DNA of 64,000 nucleotides from Affinundibacterium seohonense (GTDB taxonomy: Bacteria; Pseudomonadota; Gammaproteobacteria; Burkholderiales; Burkholderiaceae_D): positions 86,476 to 150,475 of the forward strand of contig NZ_JACOFW010000003.1 of assembly GCF_014284305.1 (NCBI RefSeq), read 5' to 3'. The translations under genes were made by a program, and so were the position numbers. The notes below the pieces were generated by a model. It ran no database searches. It was not told the DNA's origin and was given only the letters and a program-made list of their open reading frames with translations. Position 1 is the stretch's first letter. Each line of letters opens with the position of its first letter. Shown here one piece after another: positions 44,791-53,697 of this stretch.

Positions 44791-46257
44791 CTAAACACGT
44801 TCAGGCAATCCAGAAAGGATGCCAACGTAATTCGTCAACGCTTCACCGATACAAATGTCGTCTTCGGCTATCGTATAGAAGCAAATATCTTTGCTATGCG
44901 TACTGGATCGAACCTTCACCACGGCAATTACGCGGCGCAGCTGGCCACTGATTTCAACGTATCTCTGCATGATGATGGCATCGGCCAAGAAAGCATTACC
45001 AGAGCTGCTAAACTTCAAACTGGTATATTGATCTTCAAGTTCTGCCGTCATCAAGACTGTCACACCCATGGCAGTCAAGCTAGCGACCATGCGATATAGA
45101 GCCTCGCGAAAATCTTCACGAAATACCGCCGACAACGCTAGTTCAAAACCCGACAGAGAATCAATCACCAAACGCTTGGCCTGTAAGCGACGCACATTTT
45201 CTACCATGTCATGAAAAATTTCATCCAACGACAAATCCAAGCTTTGGGTGTTAATCACGCCAACATTGCCACTCTCTATCATGCGTTTAAGTTCTTGACT
45301 AAGTAATTGATGCGGGCTTTTTTCAAATGCAGCGATCACTCCTTTTTCTCCCACACGTACACCCTCGGCCAAAAATTGAGTCGCTAATATGGTTTTACCA
45401 GAGCCAGAAGGTCCCACCACTAAAACAGAGTAGGCTTGCGGTACCCCACCGCCCATCATTTGGTCTAATGTCGTATTGCCCGTTGACATTCTGATCGCGT
45501 CACCTTGCACTTGACTAGCACTATTATTAAGTTCAACACTGGCAACCGCACGTGAAAATACCTCAATCCCAGAATCGCTAATTTTGAACGTATGCAAACC
45601 CGGACTCTGCGCCTGACCACGCATCTTAACCACCTGAATTTTACGTATCATGGAATCACGATAGGACATCTGCGACATCCAGATGATGCCATCAGCGACG
45701 GTGAATATCGGACTCGATTCCGCTTCTTGAACGAGATATTCCCCGATCAAAAAACTCGTCGCTTGCCAACTACTCATTTGCATACCTAGTTGCTGCACCA
45801 AGTGTTGCAAGCCAGATATCCCTGGATCGTCAGAGCGCGCGCTCTGGACGATAGAGCGAAACGAATCGACAAACACCAATCCTGGCGAAAACCCCTGCAC
45901 TTCTTCAATAATACGCGACAGCACCCGATCAAAATCCCCATCCAATAAATCTGCCGCGAGATTCACAAACTTAATCGAGCTATTGACTTTGGCAAAATCA
46001 AAAAAGGGAAACTGTTGCTGATAGCGAAGCATTTTTAAGGGTGACTCACCGAGTACCGTAAAGAAGATCGCACGTCGATCAGGATTCGCTAATGCAAACA
46101 TCATTTGATGTGCCAGCGTGGTTTTGCCGCTACCAGGAGTCCCCGCCAATAAATTAAATGAAAATTCCGGTAAGCCGCCGCCCAGCAATGCATCTAAGCC
46201 GGGCACGCCTGTTAGTAATTTTTGGATACGAACAGGCTGATTGTCGATCTCACTCAT
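44791..46257 (-). CDS. KaiC-like double ATPase domain protein
   Basis: 488 residues. Two KaiC/RecA-type domains in tandem: the first with Walker A GTPGSGKT (residues 39-46) and Walker B LVFVDSF, the second with GPSGSGKT (about 283-290) and RLVIDSLSG. The LTGVPGLDALLGGGLP and STGNTTLDQMMGGGVP openings are typical of each KaiC lobe. In cyanobacteria KaiC is the clock core; in other bacteria KaiC-like proteins occur in signalling operons without KaiA or KaiB, as here. It is last in a six-gene operon with three two-component proteins and a Crp-like regulator, so it probably acts as an ATP-driven signalling hub. Confidence 0.92.
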   Translation of the reverse strand: MSEIDNQPVRIQKLLTGVPGLDALLGGGLPEFSFNLLAGTPGSGKTTLAHQMMFALANPDRRAIFFTVLGESPLKMLRYQQQFPFFDFAKVNSSIKFVNLAADLLDGDFDRVLSRIIEEVQGFSPGLVFVDSFRSIVQSARSDDPGISGLQHLVQQLGMQMSSWQATSFLIGEYLVQEAESSPIFTVADGIIWMSQMSYRDSMIRKIQVVKMRGQAQSPGLHTFKISDSGIEVFSRAVASVELNNSASQVQGDAIRMSTGNTTLDQMMGGGVPQAYSVLVVGPSGSGKTILATQFLAEGVRVGEKGVIAAFEKSPHQLLSQELKRMIESGNVGVINTQSLDLSLDEIFHDMVENVRRLQAKRLVIDSLSGFELALSAVFREDFREALYRMVASLTAMGVTVLMTAELEDQYTSLKFSSSGNAFLADAIIMQRYVEISGQLRRVIAVVKVRSSTHSKDICFYTIAEDDICIGEALTNYVGILSGLPERV

Positions 46258-46338
46258 GGGGTTGCTCCGGGTTATACAATTTTGAAAATGGAATTCGATG
46301 TTGCGAACTTCTAGTATCTTGACTGCGATCTGACATGG

Positions 46339-46794
46339 CTATGGATCACCTCGGGGATCGTCACTATCAGGTTCGACTTTCGATTCAGCATCAGGCAAAA
46401 TCGAGCCCCATGCGACCTGTAAAATATTTTGCGTTAATCCAGCACCGATCAAGCCACCCAATAGACGTATAAACGTGTCGAGTAACATACGGCTTGCGCG
46501 TTCCGCCAAAGCTAATTCCTGTTGGTCTAGTTGTGACCGTAGTTCATCAAAGCGCGTGCCAGCCTGTGAGGATGACAGGCGTAATTGCAACCAGGGATAA
46601 TCTTCCTTCAACAAGTAAACACAGCGTGAATATAGAGACTCAAAACCGGCTTCTCCAATAATGCTGATCAGTTCACGCGCGAGATGCTCCCATAATTGCA
46701 AGGTGGCTGCGCCAATCTCATCGGGCTGCCGCTCAAAGGCACGTTGCAACCATTTATGATGATGCGTAAACTCATCTGGTCTAGGTAGCGTCAT
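46339..46794 (-). CDS. hypothetical protein in the KaiC operon
   Basis: 151 residues, helical, with conserved-looking segments LWEHLARELISIIGEAGFESLYSRCVYLLKEDYPWL and a mildly hydrophobic helix LLDTFIRLLGGLIGAGLTQNIL near the C-terminus, ending in an acidic tail. It has no KaiB (thioredoxin-like) or KaiA features. It lies 22 bp after the kinase-REC gene and 81 bp before the KaiC-like gene, so it probably works with them. Family not recognised. Confidence 0.7.
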   Translation of the reverse strand: MTLPRPDEFTHHHKWLQRAFERQPDEIGAATLQLWEHLARELISIIGEAGFESLYSRCVYLLKEDYPWLQLRLSSSQAGTRFDELRSQLDQQELALAERASRMLLDTFIRLLGGLIGAGLTQNILQVAWGSILPDAESKVEPDSDDPRGDP

Positions 46795-46816
46795 AATTAA
46801 AAATTAGAAAAGTGTT

Positions 46817-48238
46817 TCAAGTTGACAGCCAACCTGCCATCAAATTCAGCAGTGTATCGGTTGCAACTGGTTTTACCAAGAAATGATCAAAACCAGCTTC
46901 TATTGCTTGCTTTCGGTCTTGCGCCTGGTTGTATCCTGTGTACGCGACAAGACAAACCGGGCGCTTCGTTTTACTCTTACTTGCACTGACCGCAGGGATT
47001 GCGCGGATATTTCTGGCAATTTCAAAACCATCGTGATTCGGCAGTCCCAAATCGCAAAAAATCAAGTCAAACCCATCTTCACCGGCATCGTGAATTAGTT
47101 GAATGCCATGAGCACCATTAAGTGCCGTACTGACGCGATGGCCTTCACCGATCAATACCTCTGCCAGAACTGCCAGGGTATCGGGATTATTTTCGATGAT
47201 CAAAATGCTAAAGTGTGGTCGGTGGCGTGACTGCCGAGTTTCGCTTAGCTGCCCAGACGTCGACACTGGCAATGAGGACGACAATATGGAAAGCGGTAGT
47301 TCCACCACAAACTCACTTCCCAAGCCTATCCCCTCACTCTTCACCTTGACGTCACCTTCATGCATACCGACGATGCTACGAACCAAAGCCAAACCGATTC
47401 CCAGCCCACCTTGTGCCCGATCGATCGATTGATAGCCTTGAGAAAATAATTCAAAAATTTGTTGTTGAATATCAGCAGCGATACCGATCCCATTATCTTT
47501 GATGCTGATTAAAATACGATCATGATGTTTTCTAAAACGTATCGATATCGTCTCGTACTCCGGCGAAAACTTCGAAGCATTGATCAGTAAATTACTAAAC
47601 ACTTGTGATAACCGCAAAAAATCAGCATACACCGTCATCGGCATCAATAATGGCTCACAATCGAGAAGCTGGTGCCTGAGTGCAATCGAAGGACTACTCA
47701 CTTCAATCGCATTATCGATAATTGATTTCAACGTGAACTCTTGCTTGTACAAACTAATACGTCCACTACTAATGCGGGAAGCGTCCAGTAAATCGTCAAC
47801 CAGATGACCTAGCTGCCCTACTTGACGCGCGAGGATACCGTGTAATTTCGGTAAATTGTCATGACTATCGGTGAGCTTAGCAATTAATTCGGTTGCCATC
47901 GCGATTGGCGCTAATGGATTGCGTAATTCATGCGCCAGCATCGCTAAAAATTGTTCTTGCTTCAGTTTTGCTTGCTCTGCGGCTTCTTGCATTGTCTGCG
48001 CGTTCATAGACGCAATCACCAGGTGTTGATTGGCTTCGCGCAGCTGCAGAACGAGTTGTTCTAAAATATTTTTGTCATTAATAACATCAAATTGATTTTC
48101 TAGGCGCGATAGCAATTCGGCGATGGTGGTACGTAATTGTGCTGTCTCCTGACTATGTTGATTGACCTGTTTGAGATGACTAATCTCCAACAGCGTGATG
48201 AGATTATTCTCAATATTACTGCCTCGGGTGGGATTCAT
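46817..48238 (-). CDS. hybrid histidine kinase (HisKA-HATPase-REC)
   Basis: 473 residues from the ATG at 48238, 4 bp after the stop of the upstream gene; an overlapping upstream start was rejected. A coiled-coil N-terminus leads to the phospho-acceptor box LAMLAHELRNPLAP (His about 105), then the ATPase lobe with NLLINASKF (N box), DNGIGIAADIQ (G1) and GGLGIGLALV (G2), and a C-terminal receiver domain (IENNPDTLAVL, FCDLGLPNHDG, KPV). There is no membrane segment, so it is a soluble kinase. Its input must come from partner proteins, probably the REC-PAS protein next to it. Confidence 0.92.
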   Translation of the reverse strand: MNPTRGSNIENNLITLLEISHLKQVNQHSQETAQLRTTIAELLSRLENQFDVINDKNILEQLVLQLREANQHLVIASMNAQTMQEAAEQAKLKQEQFLAMLAHELRNPLAPIAMATELIAKLTDSHDNLPKLHGILARQVGQLGHLVDDLLDASRISSGRISLYKQEFTLKSIIDNAIEVSSPSIALRHQLLDCEPLLMPMTVYADFLRLSQVFSNLLINASKFSPEYETISIRFRKHHDRILISIKDNGIGIAADIQQQIFELFSQGYQSIDRAQGGLGIGLALVRSIVGMHEGDVKVKSEGIGLGSEFVVELPLSILSSSLPVSTSGQLSETRQSRHRPHFSILIIENNPDTLAVLAEVLIGEGHRVSTALNGAHGIQLIHDAGEDGFDLIFCDLGLPNHDGFEIARNIRAIPAVSASKSKTKRPVCLVAYTGYNQAQDRKQAIEAGFDHFLVKPVATDTLLNLMAGWLST

Positions 48239-48242
48239 ATCA

Positions 48243-49520
48243 TCAATCCAAACCATCAAAAACTGTGATGGTTTCAGTTTCGGACATGATGGCAACGATC
48301 ACCCATTTATCTGATATGGAATTTCTCTCAGTGTCACAGGCAAATGCGCGCCACTCAATACCGATTGGACTATATTCACCAGCCTGAATTCGCAATTGTG
48401 TATTCTCGCGCAGCATCCCGGTCGTCACAACAAGATTGGCAAATTCTTCATTGCGGGTATGCATATCGCTTAGCCCCCAATGGTGTAAATCAAAGTTAGC
48501 AAGATCTTGATGCGCAATGCCAAACAAATTACAGGCAGAAAGATTGGCATCCAACAGGTTTTTGGACTCACCATCAAACACCATAATCGCTAGCCCTACA
48601 CTGTTAAGTGCCATGCGTAAATAAGTAGATTCAATATTCGCTCGTTGTCGATCATTGAGCTCCATACCGATACCACGGTAACCAGTAAACCGCCCCACGT
48701 CATCAAAAATTGGCTCACCACTCACCTGCAAGAACTGATGGCTACCATCGTTTAAAATCCGTCGGTAAACATAGTTAAGGAAAGGCGTACGGCTTTGTAT
48801 TTTCTCGTGCAATTGCGCATATTCAGCCTGATTCCAGGCGTCATCATTGACGTCATCGCTGGCATCAAGCTTGGCATCTTCTGGCTCTCTGCTCGAATTC
48901 TCTAGAGGCTCACTTGCAAGCCCATCGTCGCTGATACTGCGTATCCCTAACATCTCAAATACGGGACCTTCCGCACTGATGTAATTGCCATTTGCATCTT
49001 GCTCCCAATACCAATCGGAAGACAATTTAGTAAAACTCTTGAAGCGAGCCTCACTTTGGCGCAATTGCACGGTTCGTTCTTCCACTCTTTTTTCTAGAAT
49101 GAGGTTGTATTCAGCGAGTCGCTTATACAGCAAGCGCACTTCCAGCATATTCGCGATACGCGTTTGCAGCTCAACTAGTTCAAACGGTTTACTGACAAAG
49201 TCTTTTGCACCTGCCTGCAAAGCCCGTAGTTTTTCTGCTGGCTGTGCGGTGATCACCAATACTGGCGTATAGGATTGCGGTTCAACTTCTTTCAGTGCTT
49301 GCATTACGGCAAAGCCATCCATTACCGGCATTTGCAAATCTAATAGGATCAAGTCAAACTGGTGTTGCCTGTGCAATTCACAGACGGCGGTGGGATCGAG
49401 CGTGGAAAACACATGTTGATAGCCGATATTGGCGAGAATTTTTTCAAGCAAGGTGACATTTGCGATCTGATCATCGACAACTAAAATTTTCGCCTGGTGT
49501 ATCTCGGGTTTCACTAACAT
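48243..49520 (-). CDS. response regulator with PAS domains (REC-PAS-PAS)
   Basis: 425 residues. The receiver domain at residues 10-130 is complete: ILVVDDQ, phosphorylation site LILLDLQMPVMDGF, and KPFE. A coiled coil (LEKRVEERTVQLRQSEARFKSF) leads to a PAS domain (SSDWYWEQDANGNYISAEG...) and a second PAS-like segment from about residue 300 (LRMALNSVGLAIMVFDGES). There is no output domain such as HTH or GGDEF, so it passes signals on by protein contact. The gene is 9 bp after the upstream kinase and 4 bp before the next. Confidence 0.9.
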   Translation of the reverse strand: MLVKPEIHQAKILVVDDQIANVTLLEKILANIGYQHVFSTLDPTAVCELHRQHQFDLILLDLQMPVMDGFAVMQALKEVEPQSYTPVLVITAQPAEKLRALQAGAKDFVSKPFELVELQTRIANMLEVRLLYKRLAEYNLILEKRVEERTVQLRQSEARFKSFTKLSSDWYWEQDANGNYISAEGPVFEMLGIRSISDDGLASEPLENSSREPEDAKLDASDDVNDDAWNQAEYAQLHEKIQSRTPFLNYVYRRILNDGSHQFLQVSGEPIFDDVGRFTGYRGIGMELNDRQRANIESTYLRMALNSVGLAIMVFDGESKNLLDANLSACNLFGIAHQDLANFDLHHWGLSDMHTRNEEFANLVVTTGMLRENTQLRIQAGEYSPIGIEWRAFACDTERNSISDKWVIVAIMSETETITVFDGLD

Positions 49521-49529
49521 GATTTTCTT

Positions 49530-52268
49530 TCAATGTGACTTATCGCCACTGCGGATAACTGACGCGTTCGATGAACTCGTTGTGGCATGTTCAAGAGCTT
49601 GATTTAAGGCGTTCATAAACTCATCGACCTTGATCGGCTTAGTCAGATAGCGATAAAAGCCGGCCTGCTGTCCATTCTCAATATCTCGCGGCATCGCGTT
49701 GGCGGACAAGGCCATCACAGGAATGTGCTGGGTCGCGGGATCGTTCTGCAAAATCTTTAAGGCACCGAAGCCACTAATGCCGGGTAGATTAATGTCCATC
49801 AAAATGACATCCGGTTTGTAAACCCGTGCCATTTGTATACCGAGGTGTCCATCGATAGCGGAAATCAAACGTAAATCGGGACAACGGGCGACTAGCTGCT
49901 CAACCAAGGCCAGATTAGCGGGATTATCTTCGACATATAACAAAGTACGTTTACCCAAATCCGGCGATCCAAGTTGTTTATCTTCGTCCTCACAGATAGG
50001 TAAAATCGATTCAAAATGGGGCAACTTGGGCATCGCCGAGGCATTAAGTTCTATCCAGAAAACACTGCCCACACCAACCTGGCTCTCGACCCCAATTTCG
50101 CCCCCCATCAGCTCGACCAACTGTTTGGTTACGACTAAACCGATACCGGTTCCTTCTTCACTGCTAGTCTCCTGCCCCAATCGATTGAATGGTTGGAATA
50201 ATTGTTGTAACTGTTTGGAATTCAGTCCAGCTCCAGTGTCGGTCACATTCACGCGGATCCTGGATTTACTAGCCAGCTGGCACTCGATAAACACCTTACC
50301 ATTATCGCGATTGTATTTGATGGCATTCGACAGCAAATTAATCATCACTTGTTTGACCCGCATACGATCGGCATGTACATAAAACATTTGATCAAGTTTT
50401 GGGAACTGCATACTGATATTTCGTTTTTGCGCCTGCGGCTCTATCATGGCCTGACAGTCTTGCAAGACCTCAGTCAAGGACATCGCTTCTTGCGAAATCG
50501 TGACACGTCCGGACTCGATCATCGCCAAATCAAGGATTTCGTTGATCAACTTCAGCAGATACCAGCCAGCTTGCAAAATTTGATCAATCGATTGTTTTTG
50601 TGCGCAACTTGGCGCGGGTGTTTCTGATGCCATCAATTGCGCAAAACCCAGAATGGCATTGAGCGGCGTGCGCAGCTCGTGGCTCATACTCGACAAAAAT
50701 TCTGACTTGGCTAAATTGGCTTTTTCGGCAGTGGCGATCGCCAAATTAAGCTCGACGTTGGTCACTTGTAATGCCAGTTCAGATTGCTTGCGTTCGGTGA
50801 CATCGCGCGCTGCCGCGAATACGCCCTGTAGATTGCGTTCACGATCATAGAAGGTGGTGGCGTTATATGACACCACCGTTTTTTTACCATCTTTTGCTTG
50901 GGCAGTGAGCTCAAAGTTTGTCACTTTTCCCTCTTGCATGACTCTGGCAATCGCTGTTTCAGCTCGCTCGGGTTCCGTAAAATAATTTTTACACGGCGAC
51001 CCTATCAACTCCTCTCGAGTACAGCCGGTGAGTCTTTCCATCTGCTGATTTACATCGCTTATCAAGCCATCGGGATCTGTCGTCATCAAGGCATCGATAT
51101 TCGACTCAATCAAGGAACGGGTGTAGAACTGCAGGTCACGCAAACGCTGATCGGTAATCGCCTGTGTCGCCTCAACTTGTTTGCGCGCACTATTGTCGAT
51201 GCCGATTAAGAGATAACCAATCACCTTACGTTCCACATCACGCAATGCTGTCACTGAGACATTGGCGGGAAAGCGCGTACCGTCTTTACGCACATACGTG
51301 AGGTCATAGATATCTTCGATACCGCGCGACGCCTTGTAAACCAGGGCTTCAAAACCTGGCAAGATTGTCGTGCCCATTTCTGCACTGAGCTCTTCGGCAC
51401 GCTGTATGACTTCCTGAGGATCTGAAATATCAGCAGGACTAATCTTATCCAGCACATCGAGCGCGGTATAACCAAGCATGCGTTCAGCGCCAACATTAAA
51501 AATTTGTATCACGCCCTGCGCATCAGTCGCGATACTAGAAAAATTGGTACTGTTAAAGATCGCGTCTTGCAAAGCGCCTTTTTTCAACAAGGGCAATTGT
51601 TGTTCATGCAGCGTGTACTCTTCAACTAGGCGGTGGTGGATACTTCTCTGTATCCAAGCCGACAGTAAGCCCGTCACAATCAGCAGCGAAATAATGACGA
51701 AGGCGATTTGCGTAAGTCGAGCCAACTCTTCACTCTGCTGCTGATGCAAATCATCTTGAATCTGACGTTCCAATCCCAATACAAGGCGACGAATATCGCT
51801 GGCTAATTCGAGACCTTTATTGAACTTCGGTGCGGCGTTGGCAAACCCGCCAGCTTTAAAGGCTTTTTCGCTATCAATTAAGGTGCTAACCCGTTGTTCA
51901 ACAATACTATTAATGTTGTCGATATCCGCTTGCATTGCGGTCTTACCTAGCACCAGATTTTGTAGGTTTGTCCGATCTTGGGTCAACTCTTGCAAGAGCA
52001 CATCTCTTTGCTGCAATAAGGACGGCTCCTGGGTCAAAAAATAGGCCCATTGGCGATTTTCCGCCTTATCGATATGGGAGCGTAGATTTTCCAAGCCAAG
52101 AGTCAATTGATGAACTTGCTCGAATTCTTTAATTGAGACAGAGGATAAACGTGCGTTATTCCAAGCAATCACGCCGGATAATAATAACAACAACATACAA
52201 ATCTCGAACGCCAATAAAGTCTTGCGTTTGAAATTCGGACTTAAATTCATTTTGAGTATATCGATCAT
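49530..52268 (-). CDS. membrane hybrid histidine kinase (CHASE3-PAS-PAS-HK-REC)
   Basis: 912 residues. A membrane helix at about 16-36, a periplasmic CHASE3-type helical sensor (to about 185, e.g. RSHIDKAENRQWAYFLTQEPSLL) and a second helix near 190-210 set the topology. Two PAS/PAC units follow (DAQGVIQIFNVGAERMLGYT..., DPDGLISDVNQQMERLTGCT...). Next come SMSHELRTPLNAILGFAQL (His about 533), the ATPase lobe (NLLSNAIKYN, DTGAGL, GTGIGLVV) and a receiver domain (LYVEDNPANLALVE, ILMDINLPG, KP). It is the only membrane sensor of the operon and the likely signal entry point. Confidence 0.93.
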   Translation of the reverse strand: MIDILKMNLSPNFKRKTLLAFEICMLLLLLSGVIAWNNARLSSVSIKEFEQVHQLTLGLENLRSHIDKAENRQWAYFLTQEPSLLQQRDVLLQELTQDRTNLQNLVLGKTAMQADIDNINSIVEQRVSTLIDSEKAFKAGGFANAAPKFNKGLELASDIRRLVLGLERQIQDDLHQQQSEELARLTQIAFVIISLLIVTGLLSAWIQRSIHHRLVEEYTLHEQQLPLLKKGALQDAIFNSTNFSSIATDAQGVIQIFNVGAERMLGYTALDVLDKISPADISDPQEVIQRAEELSAEMGTTILPGFEALVYKASRGIEDIYDLTYVRKDGTRFPANVSVTALRDVERKVIGYLLIGIDNSARKQVEATQAITDQRLRDLQFYTRSLIESNIDALMTTDPDGLISDVNQQMERLTGCTREELIGSPCKNYFTEPERAETAIARVMQEGKVTNFELTAQAKDGKKTVVSYNATTFYDRERNLQGVFAAARDVTERKQSELALQVTNVELNLAIATAEKANLAKSEFLSSMSHELRTPLNAILGFAQLMASETPAPSCAQKQSIDQILQAGWYLLKLINEILDLAMIESGRVTISQEAMSLTEVLQDCQAMIEPQAQKRNISMQFPKLDQMFYVHADRMRVKQVMINLLSNAIKYNRDNGKVFIECQLASKSRIRVNVTDTGAGLNSKQLQQLFQPFNRLGQETSSEEGTGIGLVVTKQLVELMGGEIGVESQVGVGSVFWIELNASAMPKLPHFESILPICEDEDKQLGSPDLGKRTLLYVEDNPANLALVEQLVARCPDLRLISAIDGHLGIQMARVYKPDVILMDINLPGISGFGALKILQNDPATQHIPVMALSANAMPRDIENGQQAGFYRYLTKPIKVDEFMNALNQALEHATTSSSNASVIRSGDKSH

Positions 52269-52311
52269 GCGTTTTACCTGAATATGGAATGTGATTCTGC
52301 TTGCGATGGCG

Positions 52312-53103
52312 TCAGCGTTGATGGACGTCCGACAGCAAGCGTTTTACTTCTTTTCTGACGACCGCATAGCACTCACAAACTTGCTGCTCCAAACCAGCAC
52401 GCTGTAACACAGTGATATGTCCGCGCCGATAGCTGATAATGCCTTGGGCTTGTAGTCTGCCAGCGGCTTCGGTGACGCCCTCGCGCCGCACCCCTAACAT
52501 ACCGGCGATCAATTCTTGGGTCATGGTGAGTTCATTGCCGCTTGAACGATCAAGCGTCAACAATAGCCAGCGGCACAATTGCTGATCAACACTATGATGA
52601 CGATTACACACTGCGGTTTGCGACATCTGGGTAATCAGCGCCTGCGTATAGCGCAATAGCAAGCGCATGACGGCACCACCCATTTGAAATTCTTCTAGCA
52701 AAATAGTGGCTTTGATGCGAAACGCCAGACCTGCGGTTTGTATGACTGCGCGACTGGGTGTGGTGTCTCCACCCATCAATAAATTCACGCCCAATACCCC
52801 TTCATTGCCAATCCCCGCGATTTCAGACGAACCACCGTTTTCGAGCAAGTAATGTAAAGAGATGATGGCGGTAGTCGGAAAATAAGCGTGACTGAGTTTG
52901 CCGCCTGATTCGTGCAATACATCACCAAGTCGCAATTGCACTGCTTCTAGATGCGGAGAAAGCCGATCAAACTCTGGTGCGGGAAGTGCGGCCAATAAAT
53001 GATTTTGACTAGGTGTTGCCGCTAACAGCAACTTAGTTCCAGCCGTGTTGGTGAGATTAGGATGTAAAAGCAGACGCGTGCTATTGATGTTTGGACTGGA
53101 CAT
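52312..53103 (-). CDS. Crp/Fnr-family transcriptional regulator
   Basis: 263 residues. An effector barrel with the pattern LGDVLHESGGKLSHAYFPTTAIISLHYLLENGGSSEIAGIGNEGVLGV is followed by a dimer helix and the winged HTH MTQELIAGMLGVRREGVTEAAGRLQAQGIISYRRGHI. The RREGVTEAAGRL recognition helix differs from the ETVSR type of the other regulator in this window, so its operator should differ too. It is first of the six-gene KaiC operon, 43 bp before the CHASE3 kinase. A recurrent palindrome lies 178 bp upstream, fitting autoregulation. Confidence 0.9.
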   Translation of the reverse strand: MSSPNINSTRLLLHPNLTNTAGTKLLLAATPSQNHLLAALPAPEFDRLSPHLEAVQLRLGDVLHESGGKLSHAYFPTTAIISLHYLLENGGSSEIAGIGNEGVLGVNLLMGGDTTPSRAVIQTAGLAFRIKATILLEEFQMGGAVMRLLLRYTQALITQMSQTAVCNRHHSVDQQLCRWLLLTLDRSSGNELTMTQELIAGMLGVRREGVTEAAGRLQAQGIISYRRGHITVLQRAGLEQQVCECYAVVRKEVKRLLSDVHQR

Positions 53104-53697
53104 AGGTACTTCACTTTTCCAGTCTGATTAAGTTGGCGATGTCGCCATCAAGCTTCATATAGGCTGAACTTCGTTCAGTAAATCTTGGTTCCCGTGCAAA
53201 AACGACCAGGAAGCAGCTGGTGGAAGGTAACACACTCTCTACCTTTCAGCCCACTTTAATTGATCCACGAAATTTCGTATGTGGGATAGCGCACATAGCG
53301 CCAAAACGTCTCGCGCTGCATTCAAGCTACCCATCAATGCAAGGTCGCGTAGGCAATCGTGACCATCGCGTTCCCCCCCTGGTGGCAGACGGCACACCTC
53401 CTCTCAATGTGAATAGGTTTGCAAGTTTCTAAACAAGGGTTTGTGGCCAACTAAGCGATTTAACCTGTCTCACGATTCCCTATGTTGGTCAGCGTACAGA
53501 TAGAAAGCTACAGCATCGCCAAGATGAGGTTTGGATTTTAGATTGCGATGAAATCCTTGCGTCTTATGCCCGCTTCTCATCATGGGAATAAGCCTGTTCC
53601 TACCCTAACCACATGATATTCCTGATGTTCATCAAAGACGACATAACCGCATTGATAACGAATCTCAATTACGACAAACCATTAAAAGAGGCAACAA
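53104..53697. other. divergent promoter region, 594 bp
   Basis: Between the Crp-like regulator (minus) and the ice-binding-type lipoprotein (plus). It contains palindrome site 10 (53281-53294). A 70-codon frame at 53220-53432 has no ribosome site and non-protein-like composition. Nothing else is recognisable; the length suggests complex regulation. Confidence 0.55.
53281..53294. promoter_or_regulatory. recurrent palindrome site 10 (reverse: GTGCGCTATCCCAC)
   Basis: The reverse complement is identical to site 6 (28755-28768). It sits 178 bp upstream of the Crp-like regulator ATG and is further flanked by ATA/TAT, giving an 18-20 bp near-palindrome. Confidence 0.6.

Noticed and set aside
46339-46794. 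KaiB candidate
   Set aside because: Too long and lacks the thioredoxin-like KaiB pattern; kept as unknown.
53220-53432. 70-codon ORF in the promoter gap
   Set aside because: Contains palindrome site 10, lacks a ribosome site, and its residues look random.
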